A stretch of 64,000 nucleotides of DNA from Luteimonas suaedae (GTDB lineage Bacteria; Pseudomonadota; Gammaproteobacteria; Xanthomonadales; Xanthomonadaceae): positions 265,404 to 329,403 of the forward strand of contig NZ_VSSP01000004.1 of the NCBI RefSeq assembly GCF_008312895.1. Direction: 5' to 3'. The position numbers and the translations under genes are program-made. The notes below the pieces were generated by a model that saw only the letters and a list, made by a program, of their open reading frames with translations, ran no database searches and was not told the origin of the DNA. Positions 29,418-37,765 of this stretch are shown in pieces. Each line of letters opens with the position of its first letter. The first letter of the stretch is position 1.

Positions 29418-29466
29418 AAGCAAGATTTCTTCAAGACGATAACTGCCGCCGGTGCGAGGATTGATG

Positions 29467-32022
29467 ATGTTGGGTTTTCGGGAGGACGAACGGGCAGACT
29501 TGCCGCTGCGTAAATATCCGGAGGCACCGGAGAGTGTGCCAGTACCTCAAATGGATCCCTGTTGGTACAAGGAAACGTACCCAGATGTTGGCCGGGTACC
29601 GCTAGAGCCTGAAACTCACTTCCAGCTTTACGGGCATCGTTTGGGCCGCGATCCCTCGCCAGAGTTCTCGACCGTATTTTTTCGGGCGCTGCTCAAGCTT
29701 GGTGAGAGGAAGGATCCGTTGCGGGAACTTCGGAAGCTGTCCGTTCGGGGCTTGGTGCCCAAGAACCCGGCGTTTACCGGACGGGTCCTCTGGGCAGCGG
29801 AGCAGCTCGCCCACAAGGACCGGCTCGACCAGGCTCTGGTGCTTGCAGAGCGGTGGTTGCCCACGGCGGAACAGTATCGAACAAACATCCTGCGTGCGAA
29901 CCTGGCAGTGAAGCACAACGAAGAAACTGCCTGGATCGCGGCCACAAATGCGTACTTGAGGCATTTTGGCTTGGCACCTATTCAACTCCAGGGAAGAGGC
30001 AGCCTGTTCGATCGAGTCCAGTCCCAAGGTCTCACCGAATCGGTCAGGGGACCGAGAGTCTCGATTATCGTGGCGGCCTGGAATTCTGAGCATACGGTCG
30101 CCAAGGCCTTGGATTCGTTGCTTGCCCAATCGTGGCAGAACATTGAGCTCTTGGTGATCGACGATTGCTCGACAGATGGAACGTGGGGTGTAATTAGCGA
30201 AATCTCGGCCCGAGATTCGCGGGTCAAGGCTTGGAGAAACCCCGAGAACGTCGGGCCATACGTAAGCAAGAGTATCGCCGCCAGCTATGCGACGGGAGAC
30301 TGGATTACTTGCCACGACGCGGATGATTGGGCACATCCGGAGCGAATCGCTCGACAGGCGCAGTTCTGTATCGAGAACAGATTAACAGCCTGCCTGTCCG
30401 GAATGCTTAGGATGGATAACAAGGGAGAATATACTCGGCTAAATGAAGTCGGCGAGTTCGTCCACGACGGAGCCTGCCGCAGTGCGTTCATTTCGCTGTT
30501 TATGTGTTCCCAAACCTTCCACGACTTGCTTGGCGCTTGGGATCAAGTGCGGGCAGGCGGGGATTCGGAGCTTCTTCGTCGACTGGAAATTGTCACCGGC
30601 AAATGCATTCATCAGTTGCCGGTTCCTACTATGTTGTGTCGCGATCATGAGCAGAGTCTCACTAACGATACGCGCTTTGGATTGAACGTTCGGACAGACG
30701 ATGGTGCCCGCCATCGACTAATTTACAAGAATTCGTATCTGCAAGGCCACAAGAGCCTTACTAGATCTACCTCGCGCTACGAGTTTCCCGAGCGGGAGTC
30801 GCGGTACGATTCGAGGGGCTTGCAAGTTCCACTTGAATCAGTTCTTAACGCCACCGCTGCCCATCAGGCGCAGCTGCAACAAGAAGTGGTCGCTGACGTG
30901 GTGATCATTACGAACACGAGGTTTCCAGGCGGCAACGCGTCATCCACACTGGACGAGCTAAGATACTTGAAGTCTCAAGGCCTTCGAGTAGCGCTGGTGC
31001 ATTGTTCCGTTGACACTGATCTCGGTCGGAGCTTGAGCACAAGATTCAATGCTCATAGAGAGGTTCTATATCAATGGTCCAGGGTTGCAAGCATCAGCGC
31101 CAAGGTTCTGATCTGTCGTCATCCACGGGTGCTCGTCTCACATGCATTCCGTTATCTCCTGCCTCGGATCCAAGCGAAACATGCTTTTGTAGTCAAGAAT
31201 AATTCGTGCCGGCGACCCAGTGGCGAGTCTGTCTATGAGCTGGAGGATATGGTGCGGGTGGCGCAGGCGCTTTCGGTGGAATCACTGCAATTTTGCCCGA
31301 TCAGTCAGGTGATGCGCAACGAGCTCCTGGAGTATCCAGGAAATGGCATCGATTCCTTCCGGCTTTCCGCTATCGATTGGACGCCTACGTTTGATGCTGC
31401 GCAATATTACCATCCGCCAAAGGCGGCCATGTGTACTCCGTATAAGGTCGGCCGCCACTCACGCGATGGCATGGAAAAGTGGCGGGAACGGCCGAAGGAG
31501 TTGCTGCAGGCGTATCCGCCTTCAAGTGACTTCGAGATTCACATCCTCGGTGGTGCCGCCAAGGCGGTCCGGATTCTTGGGGAACTGCCGGAGAACTGGC
31601 GTGTTCGCGAGTTTGGTGAGGTGGAGCCGTTGGCGTTTTTGGCCAGGTTGGACGCTTTTGTCTATTTTCCCAATACGAACCTTGTCGAGGGATTTGGGCG
31701 GACTATCGTCGAAGCCATGATTGCCGGCGTGCCGGTGATCGTGCCTGCCAGCCTGGAGGAGAATTTCGGGGAGCTCGTGCTGGTCTGCGAACCACGGGAT
31801 GTCGCAGTTGTCGTCGCGCGCTTGGCTCAGAATGCAGAGGCCCGTATTTCCTATCTGAAGGAGGTTCAACAGTTGGCGCTGGCCCGGTACGGGGCAGATA
31901 TCATAGCCGAGCGACTGCGGGGAACCGGCCTAGAGCTGGCTGGTGCTACCGATACTAGCGAACTTGCGATCCTATCTGCGAGGTCGCGACACTACCGATC
32001 CACAGTCCTTCGCGAGCTGTGA
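29467..32022 (+). CDS. GT2-GT4 fusion glycosyltransferase, paralogue of the gene at 22538
   Basis: 851 residues from ATG 29467, six bases after GAGGA; ATG 29464 is also possible but too close. Regions: N-terminal DPCWYKETYPDV-type segment (about 28-70) common in polysaccharide GT fusions, helical spacer, GT2 domain (about 197-400; SIIVAAWNSE, VIDDCS, TCHDADDWAHP), then a GT-B-like domain (about 475-820; NTRFPGGNAS, GRHSRDGMEKW, VEGFGRTIVEAM). The motifs and order are shared with the protein at 22538-25369, but the membrane anchor is missing. Base composition is clearly AT-richer than the flanks. The sugar specificity is unknown. Confidence 0.88.
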   Translation: MLGFREDERADLPLRKYPEAPESVPVPQMDPCWYKETYPDVGRVPLEPETHFQLYGHRLGRDPSPEFSTVFFRALLKLGERKDPLRELRKLSVRGLVPKNPAFTGRVLWAAEQLAHKDRLDQALVLAERWLPTAEQYRTNILRANLAVKHNEETAWIAATNAYLRHFGLAPIQLQGRGSLFDRVQSQGLTESVRGPRVSIIVAAWNSEHTVAKALDSLLAQSWQNIELLVIDDCSTDGTWGVISEISARDSRVKAWRNPENVGPYVSKSIAASYATGDWITCHDADDWAHPERIARQAQFCIENRLTACLSGMLRMDNKGEYTRLNEVGEFVHDGACRSAFISLFMCSQTFHDLLGAWDQVRAGGDSELLRRLEIVTGKCIHQLPVPTMLCRDHEQSLTNDTRFGLNVRTDDGARHRLIYKNSYLQGHKSLTRSTSRYEFPERESRYDSRGLQVPLESVLNATAAHQAQLQQEVVADVVIITNTRFPGGNASSTLDELRYLKSQGLRVALVHCSVDTDLGRSLSTRFNAHREVLYQWSRVASISAKVLICRHPRVLVSHAFRYLLPRIQAKHAFVVKNNSCRRPSGESVYELEDMVRVAQALSVESLQFCPISQVMRNELLEYPGNGIDSFRLSAIDWTPTFDAAQYYHPPKAAMCTPYKVGRHSRDGMEKWRERPKELLQAYPPSSDFEIHILGGAAKAVRILGELPENWRVREFGEVEPLAFLARLDAFVYFPNTNLVEGFGRTIVEAMIAGVPVIVPASLEENFGELVLVCEPRDVAVVVARLAQNAEARISYLKEVQQLALARYGADIIAERLRGTGLELAGATDTSELAILSARSRHYRSTVLREL

Positions 32023-33578
32023 CAGTGCCACAGCAATCCAACGGCGCAGTCAGCGCGCATGATCGCCGCCGGCTCGTCGTGCACGTGGGCATGACCAAGG
32101 CCGGGAGCACCGCGATTCAGAATTACCTGGAGAAGTGTCGAAACGAACTGAGGACGCATGGGGTGCTGTTTCCTGAGACAGGGTTCGCGAGAGGCAACCC
32201 GTTCGACCCGGAACGGACGTCGGGGCATCTGGAACTGGTGAGGCAGATCCGCCGGAGGGGCGTTCAGCCGCTTGAGGACGAGCTAAAGCAAGCAAATGCA
32301 CGTGTTGTTGTTCTCTCAGCAGAGAACCTCCTTCTAGACCGGCCCGATGACGAGCTTAGAGCCCTTGCGGAATACTTCCACGGTTGGGAGGTCACCGTCA
32401 TTGTGATCCTGCGGAGTCAGCAGGAGTGGCTACGGTCCAGGTACGTAGAAAGTGTGCTGAGCGGATTCAAGGCCAGCATCGGGACCGTCCAGGAGTTCAC
32501 CGCTGAGGCAGCCGAGAAGGGCTGGCTAAACTATTACGCTGCTTTGGAGCGGGTGTGCAGATTAGTGTCCGCTGACGAGGTGCGACTGATCAACTATGAG
32601 GAGGCTGCACTAAAGGGTCGCCTGGTTGAAGAGTTCCTGAGGGTGGCTGATCTTCCCCTGACGGATGCCGCCCTCGCCCGCACGATAAGGGCAAACGTTC
32701 GTGAGAAGGACGTGTTATTGGTTGAAGCAAAGCGAAGGCTGAATCCGCTGCTGCGCAGATGGTCGAGAGACGCGCGGCTCGCATATGAAGCGGAGTTCCG
32801 GGAAATCGCCAAGGAGGTGGAGAAGCGCCTCCCGGATCCGGCTCAATACGTGAAACAGGATTGGCTGCCGCTGTCCGAAACCGATTGCTTGGAGATCTCG
32901 GCGACCAACCTGGAGCTGGAGCGAGTGTATGGTCTTGTCCCGCCGCTACGGACTCCTGTTTCAGCAGCCGGCTACACTTATCAACATCGGGACTCTCGCA
33001 AAGGTCTGGATGAGCTGGTAATTGCAGGATGGAAGTTGGGGGCGATGCTTGGTCAGCGAGCTGACGTCCATGAAGAAGCACGCGGAGCCGAAGTATCGTC
33101 CGCCCTAGTCTCGAAGGGCATTGATCGCGTTATAAACCTTCTTGTCTCCGCGCAAGTCAGCCTCCATATTGGCTCGGCGGATACTGCGCTCATTGCTGCT
33201 TCTATGAGTTCAAAACTTCTGGCTCTTGTGCCACTCGGGAGTTGTTGTCCTGGAGAAGCTCTGGACGTTCTCCGTGTCAGGTTGCCGTCCGAAATCATCT
33301 GCCTGAAATCGTCGCTCTCAAAGGGAAGCGTGCTCTCAGAAAGCGGAGTGTTGTGCGGTCGCAGGCTTGAAGTTGTCGTTGCCCGGGGCACGGATGCGAT
33401 GGAGCTTGTCTCCGGGGTTTTCATGGGGGGATTCACCTGCACGGTGATCCTGATCGGGTGTGAACTGACGTGCATTCCGGATTTCATTTCCAGGTTCTCG
33501 CTCGAAGTTGCATCATCAGAGGACGACTGCATCATCCTGATTCCCGGGGCAGGTCGCGACACGAAGAGGGTCCAATGA
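32019..33578 (+). CDS. Sulfotransferase-domain protein with extra C-terminal domain
   Basis: 519 residues; GTG 32019 overlaps the previous TGA, and GTG 32025 is an alternative. The first 300 residues show a sulfotransferase fold: HVGMTKAGSTAIQNYL (22-37) as the PAPS 5'-phosphosulfate loop and VIVILRSQQEWLRSRY (127-142) as the 3'-phosphate region. Residues about 330-519 form a second, mixed alpha/beta domain that I do not recognise. A carbohydrate sulfotransferase in an O-antigen cluster suggests sulfation of the chain, as LpsS or NoeE do in rhizobia. A PAPS-making cysD-cysNC pair lies 9 kb away. The donor site call is moderately firm; the acceptor is inferred. Confidence 0.75.
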   Translation: MTVPQQSNGAVSAHDRRRLVVHVGMTKAGSTAIQNYLEKCRNELRTHGVLFPETGFARGNPFDPERTSGHLELVRQIRRRGVQPLEDELKQANARVVVLSAENLLLDRPDDELRALAEYFHGWEVTVIVILRSQQEWLRSRYVESVLSGFKASIGTVQEFTAEAAEKGWLNYYAALERVCRLVSADEVRLINYEEAALKGRLVEEFLRVADLPLTDAALARTIRANVREKDVLLVEAKRRLNPLLRRWSRDARLAYEAEFREIAKEVEKRLPDPAQYVKQDWLPLSETDCLEISATNLELERVYGLVPPLRTPVSAAGYTYQHRDSRKGLDELVIAGWKLGAMLGQRADVHEEARGAEVSSALVSKGIDRVINLLVSAQVSLHIGSADTALIAASMSSKLLALVPLGSCCPGEALDVLRVRLPSEIICLKSSLSKGSVLSESGVLCGRRLEVVVARGTDAMELVSGVFMGGFTCTVILIGCELTCIPDFISRFSLEVASSEDDCIILIPGAGRDTKRVQ

Positions 33579-34963
33579 GCAATCAATCGATCACCGAAAC
33601 GCACCAGCAGGGAACTGGGGCGCATGTGCCGCAGGCGGCTTTCACCACTGCGCCAGTCCAGGCACTGTTCTGGAAGCCCCGCTTCATGGAGCCCAGCCAC
33701 GTCCTGATACATGTACCGATGCTGTTCTGGCTTACCGCCGCCCTGGGTCCCAGCCGTGCAGCGGTGTTGGGAGCAGGTGACGGCATAGTCCATTTTGCTC
33801 TCTGCCAGGCCATGGAGAAACTGGCATCGGGTGGAAGTTGTGATGGATACGGCTACTGGATTGAACCCAAGAAGGGAAAGATGGTGTGCGCCGTGCCGGC
33901 GAGTCTCCGCGCTCATGAAGACATGCTGTATGAGGGAGCTTCGCGACTCCGGGCGGGTACTGCTCCAGGTGATGCGCTTGAGGAGCTGGCGGCAGCCCCT
34001 CCGGACGTGCTGTGCGTGGATCTCGAAGCGCTTCCCGTCGATGCCGTACTCGATCCCGAAGCGATTCTGCGCGCATTGGGGGATGCTGGGGTGCTTCTCC
34101 TGTTTGGAACACATAGTTTTGCCGAACGCAACCAGGGCGGAAAACGTCTTGAAGAATTGATCAGGGAAAATCCCAGCGTGGTGTTCGGGGGTGAAACTGC
34201 AGTGGCTCTCATCGTCAAGGGTCAAGCCGTACCGGAGCCGTTGCGGAGCCTCTTGAAAAACGCCGACGACGGCAAGCTGGACCCTGGGACAGAGGCCGTG
34301 TTCCGGCGCAGTGGCCAAGGCCTTGTGGCTGCCGTACGCGCGGATGCTCTCGCGCACTCCCGGACAAAAGCCCAAAAGTTGCAGGCGCAGGCGGAAGCCG
34401 AGTTGCAGGGGGCACGCGACGCGCTGTCGAAGTTACAGGAAGTGGAAGAGGTCCGATCTCGGAAAATTGTCGACCTGCAGGCGGAAATGTTTGAGCTGCG
34501 ACAGCAGCTTTGCAGGGAAGGCGAAGAGCAAAAGAGTCGTATCGCCAAACTGGGGGCCGAGTTGCAGAGGGCGCGCGCGGAGCGCGAAACACATCTGGAT
34601 GAGATGGCTGGCTTGACGCGCATTTCGGAGGAATGGCGCGCTCGAGCCAGTGCGCACAAGGACGAGACTTTGGCGCTTGAGGTCAAGGCTGCAGAGCTCC
34701 GCAGGCAACTGGGAGCGGCGCTCGACAAGGTTCGGGCGCAGCGCAATGCGCGGCACAAGATGTCGGCGGAGCTCAAGGCGCGGGTGCGGAAGCTTCGCGG
34801 AGCGCTCAGGCGCGCACGAAACGAAGCGGAGACATGGCAACAAAGGGCCGGACACCTTGAAAGCCAAGTGGTTAAGATGCTTACCAGCACGTCGTGGAAA
34901 GTCACCCGCCCGATTCGCGCCGTAAAACACATATTTTTCGGGCGCGGTCGCAGCGCGGATTGA
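33575..34963 (+). CDS. Methyltransferase-like protein with long C-terminal coiled coil
   Basis: 462 residues from ATG 33575, which overlaps the previous stop as ATGA. The N-terminal 220 residues resemble a class I methyltransferase fold (AAVLGAGDGIVHFALCQAM near 61-79, DVLCVDLEALP, VLLLFGTHS), but the SAM-binding glycines are only partly kept, so activity is uncertain. Residues about 265-430 are a continuous heptad coil rich in Glu, Arg and Gln. The end carries TSTSWKVTRPIR, a short motif often found at the end of glycosyltransferases and coiled-coil proteins in O-antigen clusters. It could be a chain-length or scaffold protein, like WbdD-type coiled coils. It is the last gene of the plus-strand arm. 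Confidence 0.78.
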   Translation: MSNQSITETHQQGTGAHVPQAAFTTAPVQALFWKPRFMEPSHVLIHVPMLFWLTAALGPSRAAVLGAGDGIVHFALCQAMEKLASGGSCDGYGYWIEPKKGKMVCAVPASLRAHEDMLYEGASRLRAGTAPGDALEELAAAPPDVLCVDLEALPVDAVLDPEAILRALGDAGVLLLFGTHSFAERNQGGKRLEELIRENPSVVFGGETAVALIVKGQAVPEPLRSLLKNADDGKLDPGTEAVFRRSGQGLVAAVRADALAHSRTKAQKLQAQAEAELQGARDALSKLQEVEEVRSRKIVDLQAEMFELRQQLCREGEEQKSRIAKLGAELQRARAERETHLDEMAGLTRISEEWRARASAHKDETLALEVKAAELRRQLGAALDKVRAQRNARHKMSAELKARVRKLRGALRRARNEAETWQQRAGHLESQVVKMLTSTSWKVTRPIRAVKHIFFGRGRSAD

Positions 34964-35084
34964 TCCGGAACGGCAGGCTCGCTGGCCGTTCGCAATGGGG
35001 ACGGTGGCTAGTGGCGGGTCGAACTGGACGTCCGAGGCTGGCTTCTGGATGCAGCTTAGCTCGGCGGCCTTTTCGAAGAGCCAA

Positions 35085-36677
35085 CTAATCGCCGAGTGCG
35101 AGTTCTGCTGCGAGCACGAATGACACTCCCTTGGCCAAGGTCGCGTGCTCGAAGTTGCCAGCAGAAACTGCAGACTCCAACACCGCTTGTGCTTGAGTCA
35201 AGACTGAATCATCCACAAAACTGACTACCGCCTCCTTCTTGAGAGCCTTCGTGCCTTCAAGCGCAATGAGCTCCATGGGCTTCCTGTCGCCTCTCCCCCG
35301 ATCCTGCTGCTGCGGGGCCGTGGTATCGCCAATGTAGGTTTGGCCAGCTGTGGCATTTTGGTCGAGATCAACGATCGTCAAGTTCTTGAGTGTCTCATCT
35401 GTGGGCGCCTTGCTCGGGTCATCGTATCGAAAATCCTTCAGGCCAGGAATCAGGTTCTCCATAATATCGAAATTGAGCTGGCCAGCATGAGTGATTCCTC
35501 CCAGCATTGCTGATCTATGGAACAACGTGGTCGTGAGAGGCGCAAATCCAGTACGGTAAAGCGGCGGCCGGCCGGTATGGAATCGATTGCGGAACTCTCG
35601 ATAGTGCAAGATAAGAGGTTCGGTCGTGTCGTTTTGATCTGCAAGGTACGCTAGCGCCTCCTCAGTGTCATTGAGCCACTCGTTGTACAGATAGGCTGGC
35701 GCCCTCTTGCGTTGATCGCGCAAGAACCTCGACGCAGGCACGGCAGGGTAGAAATGCCGGTGATTCTCTCCGCCACCACCATTGATGTGAATGGTGAAGG
35801 GATCCACCGTCGAGTCGTGAAGGTAGATCGGCAAATAGACGCCAAGGCAGACTTCGCGCCATCTCGTGTATCTCTCTTCGCCGCTGAGCTTGGTTTGAGC
35901 CGCCTGCTCCTGTGGGTTGACCGCTATTCCATACCTTTCGGCGAGGCTGGTGGCGATCTTGAGATCCTTCTTCCACCGCGGGGTGGTCGCTGATCTGAAA
36001 ATAGCTCTTGACGGCGATACATCTGCTCTTGCGAGGCCGGTCTTGGCCAGGGCGAAGATGGCGCGTGAGTCAACACCGCCTGTCAGGTCGAGGGTGATCC
36101 GGATACGATCATCGAGGAAAAGTGTGGCGAAGCGGGAGGTCCAGGTGTCGATGAAGGACCGCAGCGCGTCGGGATAAGGCAGCAGCGAAGGCTCTGGCCT
36201 GGCCTTCTCCCGCAGCCCGCAAGGGGTCAATACAAGTCTACGATCGGAAGGGAGTAGCCGTATCTCATTGAAGATCGTAGCGAACGAGCTGACCTGCTTG
36301 GTAAAGGTTATTCCCCACGACAATGCATCAAGCTGGGGAAGATTGGGTGCGAGGCGGACACCGTTTTCTCGAAGATGGTCCACGAGGCGTGCCAATGAGT
36401 TGGACACGGCCCAGACACCAGCCTTGTCGTAGTAGAAGAGTTTTGCCGTACCGGCGGCATCCGCACCAAACTCAACGGTTTCCGACGTGCGTTCAATAGA
36501 AATGTAGCAGCCGTCTTCGCCAGGACCGATGACGCGTCCGGTTGCTGCAGCGTACTGCGCTGCCCCCTCGGCACCGAAGATGTAGTCGGAGTCGACGAAG
36601 CAGTATCCGTGAAACCCAGTGGACGGGGGGGGAGTAAAGGTTGAGTAAAGCATGTAGATGCTCGGCGTGATGCTCAT
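35085..36677 (-). CDS. Asparagine synthase-like protein lacking the glutaminase cysteine
   Basis: 530 residues from the ATG ending at 36677; no clear ribosome binding site. The C-terminal half has the ATP-pyrophosphatase signature LDLTGGVDSR (about 190-200) in place of SGGxDS, as in asparagine synthase and beta-lactam synthetase relatives. The N-terminal region (LFYYDKAGVWAVSNSL) looks like the class II amidotransferase fold but has no cysteine at position 2, so it cannot use glutamine in the usual way. In other O-antigen clusters such proteins (WbpS, WbmI) amidate uronic acids; here an amide or ester bond with another donor is possible. It ends the minus-strand arm, convergent with the methyltransferase-like gene. 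Confidence 0.75.
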   Translation of the reverse strand: MSITPSIYMLYSTFTPPPSTGFHGYCFVDSDYIFGAEGAAQYAAATGRVIGPGEDGCYISIERTSETVEFGADAAGTAKLFYYDKAGVWAVSNSLARLVDHLRENGVRLAPNLPQLDALSWGITFTKQVSSFATIFNEIRLLPSDRRLVLTPCGLREKARPEPSLLPYPDALRSFIDTWTSRFATLFLDDRIRITLDLTGGVDSRAIFALAKTGLARADVSPSRAIFRSATTPRWKKDLKIATSLAERYGIAVNPQEQAAQTKLSGEERYTRWREVCLGVYLPIYLHDSTVDPFTIHINGGGGENHRHFYPAVPASRFLRDQRKRAPAYLYNEWLNDTEEALAYLADQNDTTEPLILHYREFRNRFHTGRPPLYRTGFAPLTTTLFHRSAMLGGITHAGQLNFDIMENLIPGLKDFRYDDPSKAPTDETLKNLTIVDLDQNATAGQTYIGDTTAPQQQDRGRGDRKPMELIALEGTKALKKEAVVSFVDDSVLTQAQAVLESAVSAGNFEHATLAKGVSFVLAAELALGD

Positions 36678-36885
36678 GCGGCTGATCGTACTCGATTGTC
36701 GGGCTGCGGCGTAGGCGTGGCCCGTGATTGGAACCAGGCAGCAGAACGTCTGGCAAGTGTTGGCAGCTAATCCAGAAGAATCGTCCTGTCCCACGAGAAC
36801 CAGATTCTCTCGACCCTCAAGCCGGCTGTCGCCGGGATTACGCTGCCGGCCCTCCCGAGGGGCCGGCGGGGACGAAGTCGCAGGC

Positions 36886-37752
36886 TCAATGCCCTTGGAG
36901 CTCGAGCTCTCGCGAGATGGGGAACGGTCGCGGAGATACGATGTTGAATGGAATATAGGGGCGCCGTCCGCGGCTTCTCAGTTCGTCGTACCAGCGGCGA
37001 TAGGACTCGACGTATGCACGACGTGGAGGCGAAAGCATGTCAGCGGCGCCGTCCGCAGCGAGGACCACCGGAGCACTCTGTGCAGTTGACAATGACTCCC
37101 CCCGATACAGGGCGCGATACATGAGGCGCGGAACGTTGCGATGCGCGTCGCGGCCGTAAACGAACCTGATCCGTTCGAAGAACTCGTCGTCTGCCGACGT
37201 TCTGACGCTGTCGAACCACCCTATGTCACCCAAGACCTTCCTTTTGAACATAAGACTGATCAGTGCTTGCCGCTCATGCAGCCCTCCCATCGGGACGATC
37301 TGGTTCGCTGAGTCGACCCTGACGTAGTTGCACGTGGTAGCAATCAGGTCAGCGTCTAGTAGTAGACGGGCCTGCACGCTGATCCGATCAGAGTAGCTGA
37401 TATCGTCGCTGTCCATGAAGGTGATCAGCTCACCTCGGGAGATGGACATGCCGATGTTTTTCGCGCGGTAGGTGCCATGGTTCCGCGCCAGGTGAAAGGG
37501 GCGTATGCGGCTGTCCTGGCTCGCGAGTCGGGTCAGAATGCGAGGGCACTCATCCGTGCTCCCGTCGTTGACGACTATCAATTCCAGCCGCTCCCAGCCG
37601 CGTTGCCCGAGCACTGAGCGGATGGCGCTCTCGAGCCATTGGGCAGTATTGAAACAGGTCATTATGACACTGACTAGCGATTGCTCGCTCACCATCGCAG
37701 CCGGTGCGGATAATGGTGCGCCTTGGGGCCGGTCGAAGAGGACCGCAGTCAT
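36886..37752 (-). CDS. Family 2 glycosyltransferase
   Basis: 288 residues from the ATG ending at 37752, which lies 13 bases after the upstream epimerase stop; MVSEQ at 37695 is another start. A standard GT-A domain: SVIMTCFNTAQWLESAIRS, IVVNDGS, NHGTYRAKNIGMSIS, and FMDSDDI as the metal-binding DxD. The GTYRAKN and FxxSDD pattern also occurs in the GT2 halves of the large fusions in this cluster, so they may share origin. Expected to transfer one sugar to the growing lipid-linked chain in the cytoplasm. The gap to the next minus-strand gene (36678-36885) holds a GC hairpin at 36845-36867 without a T-run. Confidence 0.87.
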   Translation of the reverse strand: MTAVLFDRPQGAPLSAPAAMVSEQSLVSVIMTCFNTAQWLESAIRSVLGQRGWERLELIVVNDGSTDECPRILTRLASQDSRIRPFHLARNHGTYRAKNIGMSISRGELITFMDSDDISYSDRISVQARLLLDADLIATTCNYVRVDSANQIVPMGGLHERQALISLMFKRKVLGDIGWFDSVRTSADDEFFERIRFVYGRDAHRNVPRLMYRALYRGESLSTAQSAPVVLAADGAADMLSPPRRAYVESYRRWYDELRSRGRRPYIPFNIVSPRPFPISRELELQGH

Positions 37753-37765
37753 CACGGCTGTCGCG

